The notes beneath the pieces are model-generated. The model worked only from the letters and a program-made list of their open reading frames with translations. It searched no databases and had not been told where the DNA came from. DNA of 23,003 nucleotides from Campylobacteraceae bacterium. Its GTDB lineage: Bacteria > Campylobacterota > Campylobacteria > Campylobacterales > Sulfurospirillaceae. Positions 8,092 to 17,044 of this stretch are shown in pieces. A program made the position numbers and the translations under genes. The stretch is from assembly GCA_027040375.1 (NCBI GenBank), contig JALUMJ010000183.1, positions 1-23,003 on the forward strand, given 5' to 3'. Every line of letters starts with the position of its first letter. The first letter of the stretch is position 1.

Positions 8092-10542
8092 TTATCTTAT
8101 CACAAAATTAACTAGTTTTTTAGGGACATAAATCTCTTTTATGATTGTTTTATCCTCTAGCCATTTTTTAGCATCAGTTTTTGCAAGGTTTAATATGTCT
8201 TCTTTTTGCATACTTGCATCCACTTCTATCTGAGACCTTTTTTTACCATTTATTGTAATAGCTATAATCATACTATCTTCTTCAAAAACTTCATCTATCA
8301 AAGATAGTTTACAAAAGTTTTTAAGTTCAAATAACTTATCACTAATTTCCCAAGAAATATGAGGTATTATGGGTTCAAGTATATTTGAAAGTATAAAATA
8401 CCCTTCAGTCCAAACATCCCTATTGTCCTGTAAATTTAGTGCGTTCATGGCTTCCATACAAGCTGCAATAAGCGTGTTAAATGTGTAAATTCCCTCGAAT
8501 ATATCGTTTGATTTTTTAAGAGCCTCATATACTTTTTTTCTTGCATATTTTGATTCTTTTGATAACTTTGAGTGTCCAATATTAGGCAGTTTTTCACAAC
8601 AATTTGCCATTTCAACTTTTGAAGTAAACCTTTTTATAAATTTAAAAGCACCTTCTACTGCACTGTCATTCCACTCTAATTCTTTTTGGGGAGGGGCTGC
8701 GAAAAGTATAAAAAGTCTCGCCGTATCTGCTCCATATCTTTTTATGATTTCATCTGGGTCAACTGTATTGCCTTTTGATTTGCTCATCTTAGAGCCATCT
8801 TTTAAAACCATACCTTGGGTTAAAAGTTTTTCAAATGGTTCGCTACTGCTTTGCATACCCATGTCTCTTAAAACTTTTGTAAAAAATCTGGCATACAAAA
8901 GATGAAGTATCGCATGTTCAATTCCACCAATATACTGATCAACACCCATCCAATAATCACTGCTTTTTTTGTCAAATGCTTCGTCATTCCACAAAGATGA
9001 ATCAGTGGTATATCTTAAAAAATACCAACTTGATTGAAAAAATGTATCCATAGTGTCGGTTTCTCTTTGCGCCTCACTCCCACATTGTGGACATTTTGTG
9101 TATTTCCAAGTTGGATGAGTTACAAGCGGATTGCCCTTACCTTCAATTTTTACATCGCTAGGAAGACAAACTGGTAAGTCTTCTTTTGCAACAGGCACCA
9201 AACCACACTTTGGACAATGGATCATAGGTATTGGGGCGCCCCAATATCTTTGCCTACTTATTCCCCAATCTCTTAATTTGTAATTTATAACTTTTTTGCC
9301 TAAGTTATTGTCTTCAAAATATTTTATAATAGCGATTTTACCTTCACTGCTACTAAGCCCAGTAAATTCTCCTGAATCGACTAAGTATCCATATTCAGTT
9401 GTGGCACTTAAGCCATCATATTTTTGTTTTTTATTCTCTATGCTTTGAATTATATTTAAATCATATTTTTTGGCAAATTCAAAATCCCTTTCATCATGAG
9501 CAGGCACCGCCATAACAGCACCTCCACCATACTCAATCAAAACAAAATTTGCTACCCATAAAGGCACTTTTTTCTTAGTAAGCGGATGAATAACATCAAG
9601 CTCTAAAAATAACCCTTCTTTATCAACGATAGTTTTATCTCTAACACTCAGCGATTGCATATCTTTTATCTTTTGGATTTTATCATCACTTAAAAGTTTA
9701 TGCTTCACAAGATATTTAACAATGTCATGTTCAGGTGCTAAAGCAGCGTAGCTAACACCATAAATCGTGTCAGGTCTTGTTGTGAAAACTTTAAATTTAT
9801 CAAAATTACCACTTAATTTTTCTTTTGATTCATCGCTTAAGTTAAAATCAAATTCTAGCCCTTCACTTCTTCCTATCCAATTTTCTTGCATAGTTAAAAC
9901 TTGTGATGGCCAACCATCCTTTAAAGTTTTTAAATCATCAAGTAATTCCTGGGCATATTGTGTGATTTTTAGATAATACCCTGCCATATCCTTTTGCTCT
10001 ACCTCATTGTCACATCGCCAGCATTTTCCATCTTCTACTTGTTCGTTTGCAAGAACGGTATGACAAGTTTCGCACCAGTTAAGCGTAGCACTTTTTTGAT
10101 ATACTAAGCCTTTTTTAAACATATCTATAAATATTTGTTGGTCAAATTTTGTATAAAGTGGGTCACTAGTGGCAAATTCTCTTGTTTTGGAAAACGAAAG
10201 TCCAAGAGAATTTAACTCGTTTCTCATATAATCTATATTTTCATATGTCCATTTTTTAGGATGAGTTTTATGTTTTATTGCAGCATTTTCAGCAGGCATT
10301 CCAAAAGAATCCCAACCTATAGGATGAAGAACATTGTACCCTTCTTTTCTATTAAATCTAGCTATGGCATCGCCAATACTATAATTTCTCACATGTCCCA
10401 TATGGATCTTGCCACTTGGGTATGGAAGCATACTTAATATGTATTTCTTATCTTTTGAAAAATCATCAGAAGGTTCAAATGAATTATTATCTTTCCAATA
10501 TTTTTGCCATTTTTTCTCTATTTTTGAAACATTATATTCCAT
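8092..10542 (-). CDS. leuS: Leucine-tRNA ligase
   Basis: Class I aminoacyl-tRNA synthetase of 816 residues charging tRNA-Leu. The HIGH-type signature is HMGH at 47-50 within [17 protein letters not shown]; the KMSKS loop is at 585-589 ([11 protein letters not shown]). The inserted editing domain is present, with [19 protein letters not shown] and [18 protein letters not shown]. Two pairs of cysteines (CETC and CWRC) and another CPKC/CPQC set suggest zinc knuckles. The C-terminal anticodon-binding and LeuRS-specific regions are complete. The ATG at 10542 has CGGAG 7 nt upstream. Confidence 0.98.
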   Translation of the reverse strand: MEYNVSKIEKKWQKYWKDNNSFEPSDDFSKDKKYILSMLPYPSGKIHMGHVRNYSIGDAIARFNRKEGYNVLHPIGWDSFGMPAENAAIKHKTHPKKWTYENIDYMRNELNSLGLSFSKTREFATSDPLYTKFDQQIFIDMFKKGLVYQKSATLNWCETCHTVLANEQVEDGKCWRCDNEVEQKDMAGYYLKITQYAQELLDDLKTLKDGWPSQVLTMQENWIGRSEGLEFDFNLSDESKEKLSGNFDKFKVFTTRPDTIYGVSYAALAPEHDIVKYLVKHKLLSDDKIQKIKDMQSLSVRDKTIVDKEGLFLELDVIHPLTKKKVPLWVANFVLIEYGGGAVMAVPAHDERDFEFAKKYDLNIIQSIENKKQKYDGLSATTEYGYLVDSGEFTGLSSSEGKIAIIKYFEDNNLGKKVINYKLRDWGISRQRYWGAPIPMIHCPKCGLVPVAKEDLPVCLPSDVKIEGKGNPLVTHPTWKYTKCPQCGSEAQRETDTMDTFFQSSWYFLRYTTDSSLWNDEAFDKKSSDYWMGVDQYIGGIEHAILHLLYARFFTKVLRDMGMQSSSEPFEKLLTQGMVLKDGSKMSKSKGNTVDPDEIIKRYGADTARLFILFAAPPQKELEWNDSAVEGAFKFIKRFTSKVEMANCCEKLPNIGHSKLSKESKYARKKVYEALKKSNDIFEGIYTFNTLIAACMEAMNALNLQDNRDVWTEGYFILSNILEPIIPHISWEISDKLFELKNFCKLSLIDEVFEEDSMIIAITINGKKRSQIEVDASMQKEDILNLAKTDAKKWLEDKTIIKEIYVPKKLVNFVIR

Positions 10543-10553
10543 TCATACTCCGA

Positions 10554-10892
10554 TTAAAATTCTTCTCTAGTTTTTGATGCTTCTATTAAAACTAATGCTA
10601 TAGAAAACAGATTTGCTATCACTGCTCCGATGGCAAATGCTATAGCCATTCTTACATTGCCGTTTATCTCAAACATTATGTAAGCAGGTATCAGATGCAA
10701 ATCCGCTACCAGTGAGCTTGCAAAAAGCTCAGCTGATAGTATATTTTTTACGCCTATTTTTAAAAGAGTAGAGACTAGATTGATAGAAGCTGCTATGAAA
10801 AGTGCTGTAGCATTGTCTTCATACAAAAAACCAGCTGTTGTGGTTAAGCTCATCAATGCAAAAAATATATATATCACTTTTCCCCAATCCAT
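10554..10892 (-). CDS. DUF6394-family small integral membrane protein
   Basis: A 112-residue hydrophobic protein with three or four predicted membrane segments (about 3-22, 28-48, 60-78 and 82-104) and short loops. I recognise it as the small membrane protein (DUF6394) commonly found between secF and leuS in Campylobacterota; no function is established that I know of. It has the best ribosome binding site in the window (AGGAGGT, 5 nt before ATG), so it is probably translated at a high level. Its position between the Sec accessory genes and leuS hints at an envelope role, but that is only context. Confidence 0.8.
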   Translation of the reverse strand: MDWGKVIYIFFALMSLTTTAGFLYEDNATALFIAASINLVSTLLKIGVKNILSAELFASSLVADLHLIPAYIMFEINGNVRMAIAFAIGAVIANLFSIALVLIEASKTREEF

Positions 10893-10918
10893 TCTCTACC
10901 TCCTAGCCTTAACTTTTA

Positions 10919-11890
10919 CTATATGATACCCTTTTCATACATCGAACGGGCTTTCTCTTTTTCTATCCTTCTTTTCTCTTTTGCTACTTGTTTTGCTTTG
11001 TAATCTTTCAAATCAAATCCTAGCCATTTTAACATAGGTGACGCTACAAACACTGAACTATATGTTCCGACTATAATTCCTACTAAAAGTGTAAAACTAA
11101 AGCTGTGGATTATCTCTCCGCCAAGAGCAAAAAGTGTTAAAACCACAAAAAATGTTGTTAGTGATGTCAAAAGTGTTCTTGAAAGTGTTTTTGAAATGGA
11201 ATCATTAATAACATTAAAAAGATTTAAATCTCTAGTTTCACTAATTCCCTCTCTAATCCTATCAAATACGATAATCGTATCGTTAAGTGAATATCCAAGT
11301 AGCGTCAGCAGTGCAGCTAGAACATCTAGATTTACATCTATTTGAAAAAGAGCAATCGCACCAATGGCGATGGAAATATCATGGACTAAAGCAAGAACAG
11401 AAGCAACGGCAAAACGCCATTCAAATCTAAAAGCTACATATATAAGTATAGTTAAAATCGACATAACCATAGCCATAATACCTTTTTCTCGAAGTTCTCC
11501 ACCGACTTTTGGACCAACGATATCTACTCTTCTTATCTTAAAATTTCCAGTGCCTTTTAAGAGATTTTTCATCTTATCGCCAGCATCTGTACTTACATGG
11601 TCACTACTCGTAGCAAATCTAATGATAACTTCATTTGGTGAACCAAATTCTGTGATTGTAGCATTTGCGAACATTTTATCTTTTGATATACTTTGTCTTA
11701 TCTTTTTGATAGGTGCTTTTGTGTCGTATTTTACTTGAACAATCGTTCCACCAGAAAAATCTATACCATAGTTCAAGCCTTTGGTAAACAAGAAAAAATA
11801 TGAAGCCAAAATCAAAACTATAGAAACAGAGATAAAGGCTTTGCTCTTGCCCATAAAATCATAAACTTTATCTTTTGAAAATATTTGCAT
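10919..11890 (-). CDS. secF: Protein translocase subunit SecF
   Basis: A 323-residue RND-type membrane protein that with SecD pulls exported proteins across the inner membrane using the proton gradient. It has one N-terminal membrane helix, the periplasmic P-domain starting with GLNYGIDFSGGTIVQVKY, and five C-terminal membrane helices with the LLTLLGYSLNDTIIVFDRIRE motif. The reading frame is open upstream to 11917, but the ATG at 11890 is preferred: it overlaps the secD stop (TAATG) and has GAGGGT 7 nt upstream. The start at 11917 would add nine residues and lacks such a site. Confidence 0.96.
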   Translation of the reverse strand: MQIFSKDKVYDFMGKSKAFISVSIVLILASYFFLFTKGLNYGIDFSGGTIVQVKYDTKAPIKKIRQSISKDKMFANATITEFGSPNEVIIRFATSSDHVSTDAGDKMKNLLKGTGNFKIRRVDIVGPKVGGELREKGIMAMVMSILTILIYVAFRFEWRFAVASVLALVHDISIAIGAIALFQIDVNLDVLAALLTLLGYSLNDTIIVFDRIREGISETRDLNLFNVINDSISKTLSRTLLTSLTTFFVVLTLFALGGEIIHSFSFTLLVGIIVGTYSSVFVASPMLKWLGFDLKDYKAKQVAKEKRRIEKEKARSMYEKGII

Positions 11891-13470
11891 TATTTCACCC
11901 TCTTTACACCAAACCAAAATGGTAAGGATTTAGTTTTTTCGATATATGGCATGAGGTACTGATAAATTCCAAATGTTCCCAAGATAGCAGTTAGCATTGA
12001 AGCTAAAATACCGATACTCATGGTAATCGCAAAACCTTTTATAGGACCTGTTCCGTAGGCATATAAAACGACTGCAGCGATTAGTGTGGTTATGTTGGCA
12101 TCTAGTATCGCACTCATAGCATTTGAATAACCTTTTTCAACAGCTTTTGTGATACTTTTTCCCTCTCTAAATAGCTCTCTTATCCGTTCATTGATGATAA
12201 CATTGGCATCAACCGCCATACCTACCGTCAGGACGATACCTGCCATACCTGGCAATGTTAAAGTCGCACCAAAAAGTGCCATAATAGAAAGCACTAAAAA
12301 CAGGTTAACAACAAGTGCGATATCGGCGATAAATCCAGCCATGCCATAATACAAAATCATAAATAATACAACTAGAACGAAACCACTTATCAATGCAATC
12401 ATACTAGCTTTGATACTATCGGCTCCAAGACTTGGTCCAACGCTTCTTTTTTCAAGTAACTTTACAGGAGCTAAAAGCGCCCCACTTCTTAGTGCGATTG
12501 CCACATCATGAGCCTCTTTTACGGTAAAACCACCACTTATCTGACCACTTCCTCCACCTATTCTCTCTCTTATAACAGGAGCTGAATAGACTTTATTGTC
12601 AAGGACGATAGCCAAGTGATTTCCTACATTTTTAGCTGTATAATCACCAAATATCTTTGCACCTTCACTGTTTAGTGTAAAATTAATAACTGGTTGATTC
12701 ATATTGCTAAATCCAACTTTAGCATCACTCATCATACTTCCATCTAAAATAGGAACAGCTTTTACTATATACTTCACATTTGGCGTTCTAGAATCTGTCA
12801 AAATACGATCACCATAACTTCTAGCTTCATCTTCGCTCATACTATTTGCTTGGTCTGCTCTTTTCTCATCGACTGACATAAGTTGCAAGTGAGCAGCCTT
12901 TGCGATAAGTTCTCTTGCTCTTTGTTCTTCTTCTATCGTTTTTATACCAGGAAGCTCAACTAAAATCTTATCAACCCCTTGTTTTGCAACATTTGGCTCA
13001 GCTAGACCAAATTGGTCAAGTCTGTTCCTAATAGTCTCAACTGCTTGAGAAATAGCAAATTTCTTTGTTGCTACTTTTTCTTTATTGCTTAAACTAAGAG
13101 TGTAATTAAGTTTATCTTTTTTAATTTGTAAGCCTTGAATCTTTTTCAGCATGTTATCAAGATGTTTTTCTTCATCTCCATCTAAAAGTGTAAAAGTAAC
13201 TATATCTCCACTAATTCTCAACTCATCTATTACTATGTCATTATTGTCCGTAAAAAACTTGACGCTCGAAGCGATTGATTTCATTTTTGATTTTATAGCT
13301 TCATCGGTTTTTACACCTAAAAGCATATGCAAACCACCTTGAAGGTCAAGTCCAAGTGATATTTTAGGGCCTTTTTGGGTTTGCAAAAGAGTGGGCAAAG
13401 AAAAACCCACTGCAAATATAATGGCTATGAAAAAAATCACCAAGCGATAATTTATTCCACCTTTACTCAT
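11890..13470 (-). CDS. secD: Protein translocase subunit SecD
   Basis: A 526-residue partner of SecF. It has an N-terminal membrane helix (about 9-28), the signature KISLGLDLQGGLHMLLGV, a large periplasmic region (about 50-350), then LRSGALLAPVKLLEKRSVGPSLGADSI leading into five membrane helices with GMAVDANVIINERIRE, where the conserved Asp involved in proton movement lies. The length agrees with the shorter SecD type of this phylum. It overlaps yajC by 8 bp upstream and secF by 1 bp downstream. Confidence 0.97.
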   Translation of the reverse strand: MSKGGINYRLVIFFIAIIFAVGFSLPTLLQTQKGPKISLGLDLQGGLHMLLGVKTDEAIKSKMKSIASSVKFFTDNNDIVIDELRISGDIVTFTLLDGDEEKHLDNMLKKIQGLQIKKDKLNYTLSLSNKEKVATKKFAISQAVETIRNRLDQFGLAEPNVAKQGVDKILVELPGIKTIEEEQRARELIAKAAHLQLMSVDEKRADQANSMSEDEARSYGDRILTDSRTPNVKYIVKAVPILDGSMMSDAKVGFSNMNQPVINFTLNSEGAKIFGDYTAKNVGNHLAIVLDNKVYSAPVIRERIGGGSGQISGGFTVKEAHDVAIALRSGALLAPVKLLEKRSVGPSLGADSIKASMIALISGFVLVVLFMILYYGMAGFIADIALVVNLFLVLSIMALFGATLTLPGMAGIVLTVGMAVDANVIINERIRELFREGKSITKAVEKGYSNAMSAILDANITTLIAAVVLYAYGTGPIKGFAITMSIGILASMLTAILGTFGIYQYLMPYIEKTKSLPFWFGVKRVK

Positions 13471-13735
13471 CTATCTTTTTCGCTATATATTCTTTTGAGA
13501 TTTTAACAGTTACATCATTATTAAGTGAAACTTTGATAAAATTCTCTTCAGGCTTAACAACCTGGCATATAAGTCCGCCATTTGTGATAACTTTGTCTCC
13601 TTTTTTAAGACCAGCTATCATATCCTTGTGTTGCTTTGCTTGCTTTTGTTGTGGTCTGATCACCAAAAAATAAAAAATCGCAAAAAGTACGACTAATGGT
13701 AATAAAGATGTCAACATATTTGAACCGCCTTGCAT
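13463..13735 (-). CDS. yajC: Preprotein translocase subunit YajC
   Basis: A 90-residue single-pass membrane protein of the SecDF-YajC subcomplex. A membrane helix at about 8-25 ends in the family motif VIRPQQKQ, followed by GLKKGDKVITNGGL and a small beta domain. Two starts are possible: ATG at 13735 (AAAGGAT 5 nt upstream) and an internal ATG at 13717 (AAGGCGG upstream). The first is taken because of spacing to the ribosome site and the MQGG-type N-terminus. This is the first gene of the long minus-strand operon. Confidence 0.94.
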   Translation of the reverse strand: MQGGSNMLTSLLPLVVLFAIFYFLVIRPQQKQAKQHKDMIAGLKKGDKVITNGGLICQVVKPEENFIKVSLNNDVTVKISKEYIAKKIDE

Positions 13736-14979
13736 GTAAATCCTTTTATGTAAAAATTTTAAGAGATTATTTTACCATTTCTTACATAATAAAAGGCTTT
13801 GTTATTGCTTTTTGTTTGTCAATTTTTATATATCTTGATTATTTTCATATAAATTTAAAATTATTAGATTCTTTTTTTGCAGTATTAGGATTTTATCTTC
13901 TTTTTAAAGCACAAAAATATGAACTATTTTGGAGTGGATTTTTTATTGGAGTATTTTGGTTTTATTGGATTGGACTCAGTTTTAGATATTATGATTTAGC
14001 ATACCTTGCTCCTGAAGTTATAGTTGGAATTGCTCTTGTTTATGCGTTTATTTTTAGGATCATTGGGATATTTTCAAATATATTTATAAGAGCTGTTTTG
14101 ATTTTTTCTCTTAGTCATCTATCGCCTTTTGGTTTTAACTGGCTTAAGCTTGAATTACCTCTTATCAATAGCTATTTTAGCACAAATATTTACCTTTATG
14201 CACTTTTTCTTCTTGGCATGATTTCGCTCATATACCTTTATTCTTGGCGTAAGTTTTTTTCTGTGTTGTTCTTTGCTATTTGTCTATATCAACCGACATT
14301 AAAAACACAAAAACTGCCTCTACATGTAAAGATTGTAAAGTCAAATATAAATCAAGCCCAAAAATGGGATAAAAAATATGAATATAAAATCGTAAGAGAC
14401 AATTTTAGACTTATAACAAAGGCCATTAAAAATAAATTTGACTTAATAGTGCTTCCTGAGAGTGCATTTCCACAATATCTAAATCTGCATACTGATGAGA
14501 TAGCTTTGCTTAAAAAATTATCCTTGAAAATTGACATCATCGCAGGAGGATTAACATACCAAAATGATAAAATATACAACTCCTCATATTTTTTCCAAAG
14601 AGGGAATTTGCAAATAGGACACAAAATCATTTTAGTACCATTTGGAGAGGAAATACCTCTGCCTAGCTTTATAAAAAATTTCATAAATAAAGTATTTTTT
14701 AACTCAGCAGAAGATTATGCAACAGCAAAAAATCCAACCAATTTTGATGTAAAAGGTGTAAAATTTAGAAGTGCTATCTGTTTTGAAGCAACAACTGATA
14801 AACTTTTTAAAAACTCTCCAAAAAGGATGATAGCCATCAGCAACAATGCTTGGTTTAAACCATCTATTGAGCCAACTTTACAACATCTATTACTTAGGTA
14901 TTACGCTAAAAAGTACAACACCACCATCTATCACAGTGCAAATGGTGGTATCAGTGGAATTATAAAACCTAATATTTAA
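13708..14979 (+). CDS. lnt: Apolipoprotein N-acyltransferase Lnt (start uncertain)
   Basis: Inner-membrane enzyme adding the third acyl chain to lipoproteins. About six hydrophobic segments fill the N-terminal half, followed by a nitrilase-like periplasmic domain. The catalytic triad is visible: Glu in LIVLPESAFP, Lys in IGHKIILVPFGEE, and Cys in RSAICFEAT, followed by ISNNAWF. It is about 420 residues and, as in other Campylobacterota, ends soon after the nitrilase domain without the last membrane helix of E. coli Lnt. No start is convincing: ATGs at 13696 and 13708 and a TTG at 13720 have poor ribosome sites and lie within yajC on the other strand. The conserved region begins near LRDYFTISYIIK (13759), so a non-standard start there is possible. 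The 3' end is partly duplicated after the next gene. Confidence 0.88.
   Translation: MSTYLNRLACKSFYVKILRDYFTISYIIKGFVIAFCLSIFIYLDYFHINLKLLDSFFAVLGFYLLFKAQKYELFWSGFFIGVFWFYWIGLSFRYYDLAYLAPEVIVGIALVYAFIFRIIGIFSNIFIRAVLIFSLSHLSPFGFNWLKLELPLINSYFSTNIYLYALFLLGMISLIYLYSWRKFFSVLFFAICLYQPTLKTQKLPLHVKIVKSNINQAQKWDKKYEYKIVRDNFRLITKAIKNKFDLIVLPESAFPQYLNLHTDEIALLKKLSLKIDIIAGGLTYQNDKIYNSSYFFQRGNLQIGHKIILVPFGEEIPLPSFIKNFINKVFFNSAEDYATAKNPTNFDVKGVKFRSAICFEATTDKLFKNSPKRMIAISNNAWFKPSIEPTLQHLLLRYYAKKYNTTIYHSANGGISGIIKPNI
13769..13777 (-). promoter_or_regulatory. Candidate promoter (extended -10) for the yajC operon
   Basis: The minus strand reads TGGTAAAAT, an extended -10 (TG, one base, TAAAAT) about 34 nt before the yajC ATG, giving an estimated 25-nt leader. 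A TTGACA lies at 13817-13822 but is too far upstream to be its -35. The site falls inside the 5' part of the oppositely oriented lnt frame. Confidence 0.45.
14945..14963 (+). repeat. Left copy of imperfect 19-bp direct repeat (lnt 3' end)
   Basis: GTGGTATCAGTGGAATTAT encodes the GISGII stretch at the end of lnt. It matches 17016-17034 at 17 of 19 positions; both differences are third-codon-position T/C changes that leave the amino acids unchanged. The two copies bracket the SEC-C gene. Confidence 0.75.
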
Positions 14980-14998
14980 ACATTTGATAAAGTAGATT

Positions 14999-15020
14999 AT
15001 TGTATTATTTATCATACAAT
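14999..15020. repeat. Inverted repeat upstream of the SEC-C gene
   Basis: ATTGTAT and ATACAAT form perfect 7-bp arms around an 8-bp centre, 40 bp before the SEC-C gene start. It could be a protein-binding site for control of that gene or a weak hairpin after lnt; all-A/T-rich arms and no following T-run make a terminator unlikely. No clear -35/-10 pair was found in this 80-bp gap. Confidence 0.4.
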
Positions 15021-15059
15021 TTGGTTTGTTTAAAGTGATAAAAAATAAAAGGTGAAAAA

Positions 15060-17009
15060 ATGCTCTCAAAAGAAATAAAAAATTTTGAAAAATTACTCAA
15101 AAAGTTAAGTGGCGATAAAATAAAAGTCTTTGATGAAATCATCGAAATGATAATAAGCTTGTTAAGGGGAGAAGTAAGTGCGAACCATAATGAGCTTATA
15201 AAAAGAGTGACAAAAAATATCCAATTTAACTCTATAGAATCTGTTCAAGAGTTTTTAAGTAGTTATTTCAACCTTCAAAATGCGATAATAAAAGAGTTTG
15301 AATCTTTTAGTGAGATAAAAAGTAGCAAAGAATTTGATAAAGAAACAGATAGATTTACCAAGACCATACTACAAACAATACCAAAAAAAGAGTTACATGT
15401 AGTCTTGCCAGAAGCGATGATAAAAATATATGGTACAGTTTTAGATACATACAATATAGATTTTTCTGAAGATACGGAAAAAACTACTAAAAGCATAGAA
15501 GATACTTTTGGTGACAAAGATTTAGCAGTGCTGTTTTTCTCTACCTCTGCTATTATTGGTTTTTTAAAAGAAGATAACAGTATGGGGTTCGATGAAATAG
15601 TAAAACTTAGTTCTCCGTTTTTTATCTTCTGTGCGACTATGAACGATATAAGAAAACAGAAGTATCTAAAATCACAAGAACATAAAAAACAGTATGGAGA
15701 ACCTGCAAATACCTTAAACTACAATGTGGGAAGAAATGATCCTTGCCCATGCGGAAGTGGCAAGAAGTATAAAAAATGTTGTTTAAACAAACAGCAAATA
15801 AAACCACTAGATACAATAGAGACAAAAGAACCAAAAGATATACCTGTACCATTAAGCCAAAAAGAGATAACAGAATTTTATGCTGTTTGGTCGGTATTTG
15901 TAAACTATACAAGTAAGCTTTATAGCGAAATTTATGAAAAAACATATACACCAATCTATGAAAAAGATAGAGTTGGAAAATATCTTGTTTCAAAGAAGGC
16001 ACTTAAAGATACTTATTGCCTAGAAGTAAGGGATTTTTTAACGAATAACTTTTATCAACTGATAGATGATTTCCTTTTTGATAACAAAGTCTCTAAAAAA
16101 CGAGAAAAAGAGTTGCTTGAATTTAGAGATTTTTATAAATCCTCACGATACCACTCTTTTGAGAAATACAAAAATGGAAATGCTATTTTTTGGGATACGC
16201 AAAATAATAACTGCTATTATGTAAATAGATGTTATGACAGCTTATCGACTCTATTGCCAAAGCATGCAATGTTCAACACTATTTTATTGCCTTTTAGAGG
16301 TAAAATAGTTTGTGATGGCATTATAGGGCAGTATAATATAGACATTGGAAACAATATGCAAAATAGCTTAAAAGAAGAGTATGAAAAAAATAGAAATACA
16401 ATCCATTTTGAACTTGAAAAAAATGAAAAGCCAGCAGATAAAATATACCAATTAAAAATCTCAATAAAAGGTGCAAAACCACCGATCTGGAGAAGAGTGT
16501 TAGTCCACTCCAATACTAGTTTTTATGGGCTACATTCCATAATCCAGAGAATTTTCAATTGGGAAGATTGTCATCTTTATGAGTTTGTTGGGGATTTAGC
16601 GACTTATACAGATAAAGAGGCACTAAAAGAAGATTTTGGTGGATCTCAAAATAATGCTGAAGCAGATAAATTTAGCATAGAGACTGAGCTAAAAACCGAA
16701 AAAGACAAGATAGCCTATACTTATGACTTTGGAGATGACTGGGAGCACACGATACTGTTAGAAAAAATCCTAACAGCAGATGAAAATATTGACTACCCAA
16801 TATGCACAGGAGGAAGAAGGGAAGGACCTTTTGAAGACTGTGGAGGTATCTACATGTATAACTCCATAGCACATGCGCTAGAAAATCCAAGTGAGGAAAT
16901 AGATGAAAGTCTCGAAGAGCATATAGGATATATGGGAGACATGGTTACTGATTTTGATCCATCTTTTTTTAAAAAAGAACTTGTAAATAGAAGACTAAGA
17001 GGTAATTAA
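15060..17009 (+). CDS. SEC-C motif / pRiA4b ORF-3-like protein of unknown function
   Basis: A 649-residue protein of three parts. Residues 1-215 are mainly helical, charged and not recognised. Residues 226-241 (NDPCPCGSGKKYKKCC) are a SEC-C zinc-binding motif with C229, C231, C240 and C241. Residues about 270-460 contain a segment around LLPFRGKIVCDGIIGQYN that I recall accompanying SEC-C motifs in other uncharacterised bacterial proteins. Residues about 462-645 are a plasmid pRiA4b ORF-3-like domain: KGAKPPIWRRVLV, then YDFGDDWEH (555-563) and CTGGRREGPFEDCGG. That domain is common on plasmids and near mobile elements; its activity is unknown. The ATG has AAAGGTG 6 nt upstream. Codon use is AT-rich like the neighbours, but an lnt 3'-end copy behind the gene marks it as inserted. 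Confidence 0.88.
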   Translation: MLSKEIKNFEKLLKKLSGDKIKVFDEIIEMIISLLRGEVSANHNELIKRVTKNIQFNSIESVQEFLSSYFNLQNAIIKEFESFSEIKSSKEFDKETDRFTKTILQTIPKKELHVVLPEAMIKIYGTVLDTYNIDFSEDTEKTTKSIEDTFGDKDLAVLFFSTSAIIGFLKEDNSMGFDEIVKLSSPFFIFCATMNDIRKQKYLKSQEHKKQYGEPANTLNYNVGRNDPCPCGSGKKYKKCCLNKQQIKPLDTIETKEPKDIPVPLSQKEITEFYAVWSVFVNYTSKLYSEIYEKTYTPIYEKDRVGKYLVSKKALKDTYCLEVRDFLTNNFYQLIDDFLFDNKVSKKREKELLEFRDFYKSSRYHSFEKYKNGNAIFWDTQNNNCYYVNRCYDSLSTLLPKHAMFNTILLPFRGKIVCDGIIGQYNIDIGNNMQNSLKEEYEKNRNTIHFELEKNEKPADKIYQLKISIKGAKPPIWRRVLVHSNTSFYGLHSIIQRIFNWEDCHLYEFVGDLATYTDKEALKEDFGGSQNNAEADKFSIETELKTEKDKIAYTYDFGDDWEHTILLEKILTADENIDYPICTGGRREGPFEDCGGIYMYNSIAHALENPSEEIDESLEEHIGYMGDMVTDFDPSFFKKELVNRRLRGN

Positions 17010-17015
17010 AATATA

Positions 17016-17034
17016 GTGGCATCAGCGGAATTAT
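17016..17034 (+). repeat. Right copy of imperfect 19-bp direct repeat
   Basis: GTGGCATCAGCGGAATTAT starts 7 bp after the SEC-C gene stop and matches 14945-14963 with two synonymous T-to-C differences. With the left copy it frames the inserted gene. Confidence 0.75.
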
Positions 17035-17044
17035 CTATCTATAG
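17016..17044 (+). pseudogene. Remnant of the original lnt 3' end
   Basis: Read in the lnt frame, this stretch gives (S)GISGIIYL followed by TAG, against GISGIIKPNI and TAA at the present lnt terminus. It therefore looks like the pre-insertion last codons of lnt, now separated from the gene by about 2.05 kb. It overlaps the last codons and stop (17031-17033) of the convergent AhpD-like gene, consistent with lnt having once ended directly against that gene. Confidence 0.5.

Noticed and set aside
14999-15020. Rho-independent terminator after lnt
   Set aside because: The stem is only 7 bp, mostly A/T, and no T-run follows it.
15275-16890. Several minus-strand frames inside the SEC-C gene
   Set aside because: The plus strand encodes a continuous protein with recognisable SEC-C and pRiA4b-like motifs; the reverse frames have no family resemblance.
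14945-17034. SEC-C gene as an insertion sequence with target-site duplication
   Set aside because: No transposase, no terminal inverted repeats, and the flanking copies differ at two synonymous sites and continue differently, which fits recombination at lnt better than transposition.
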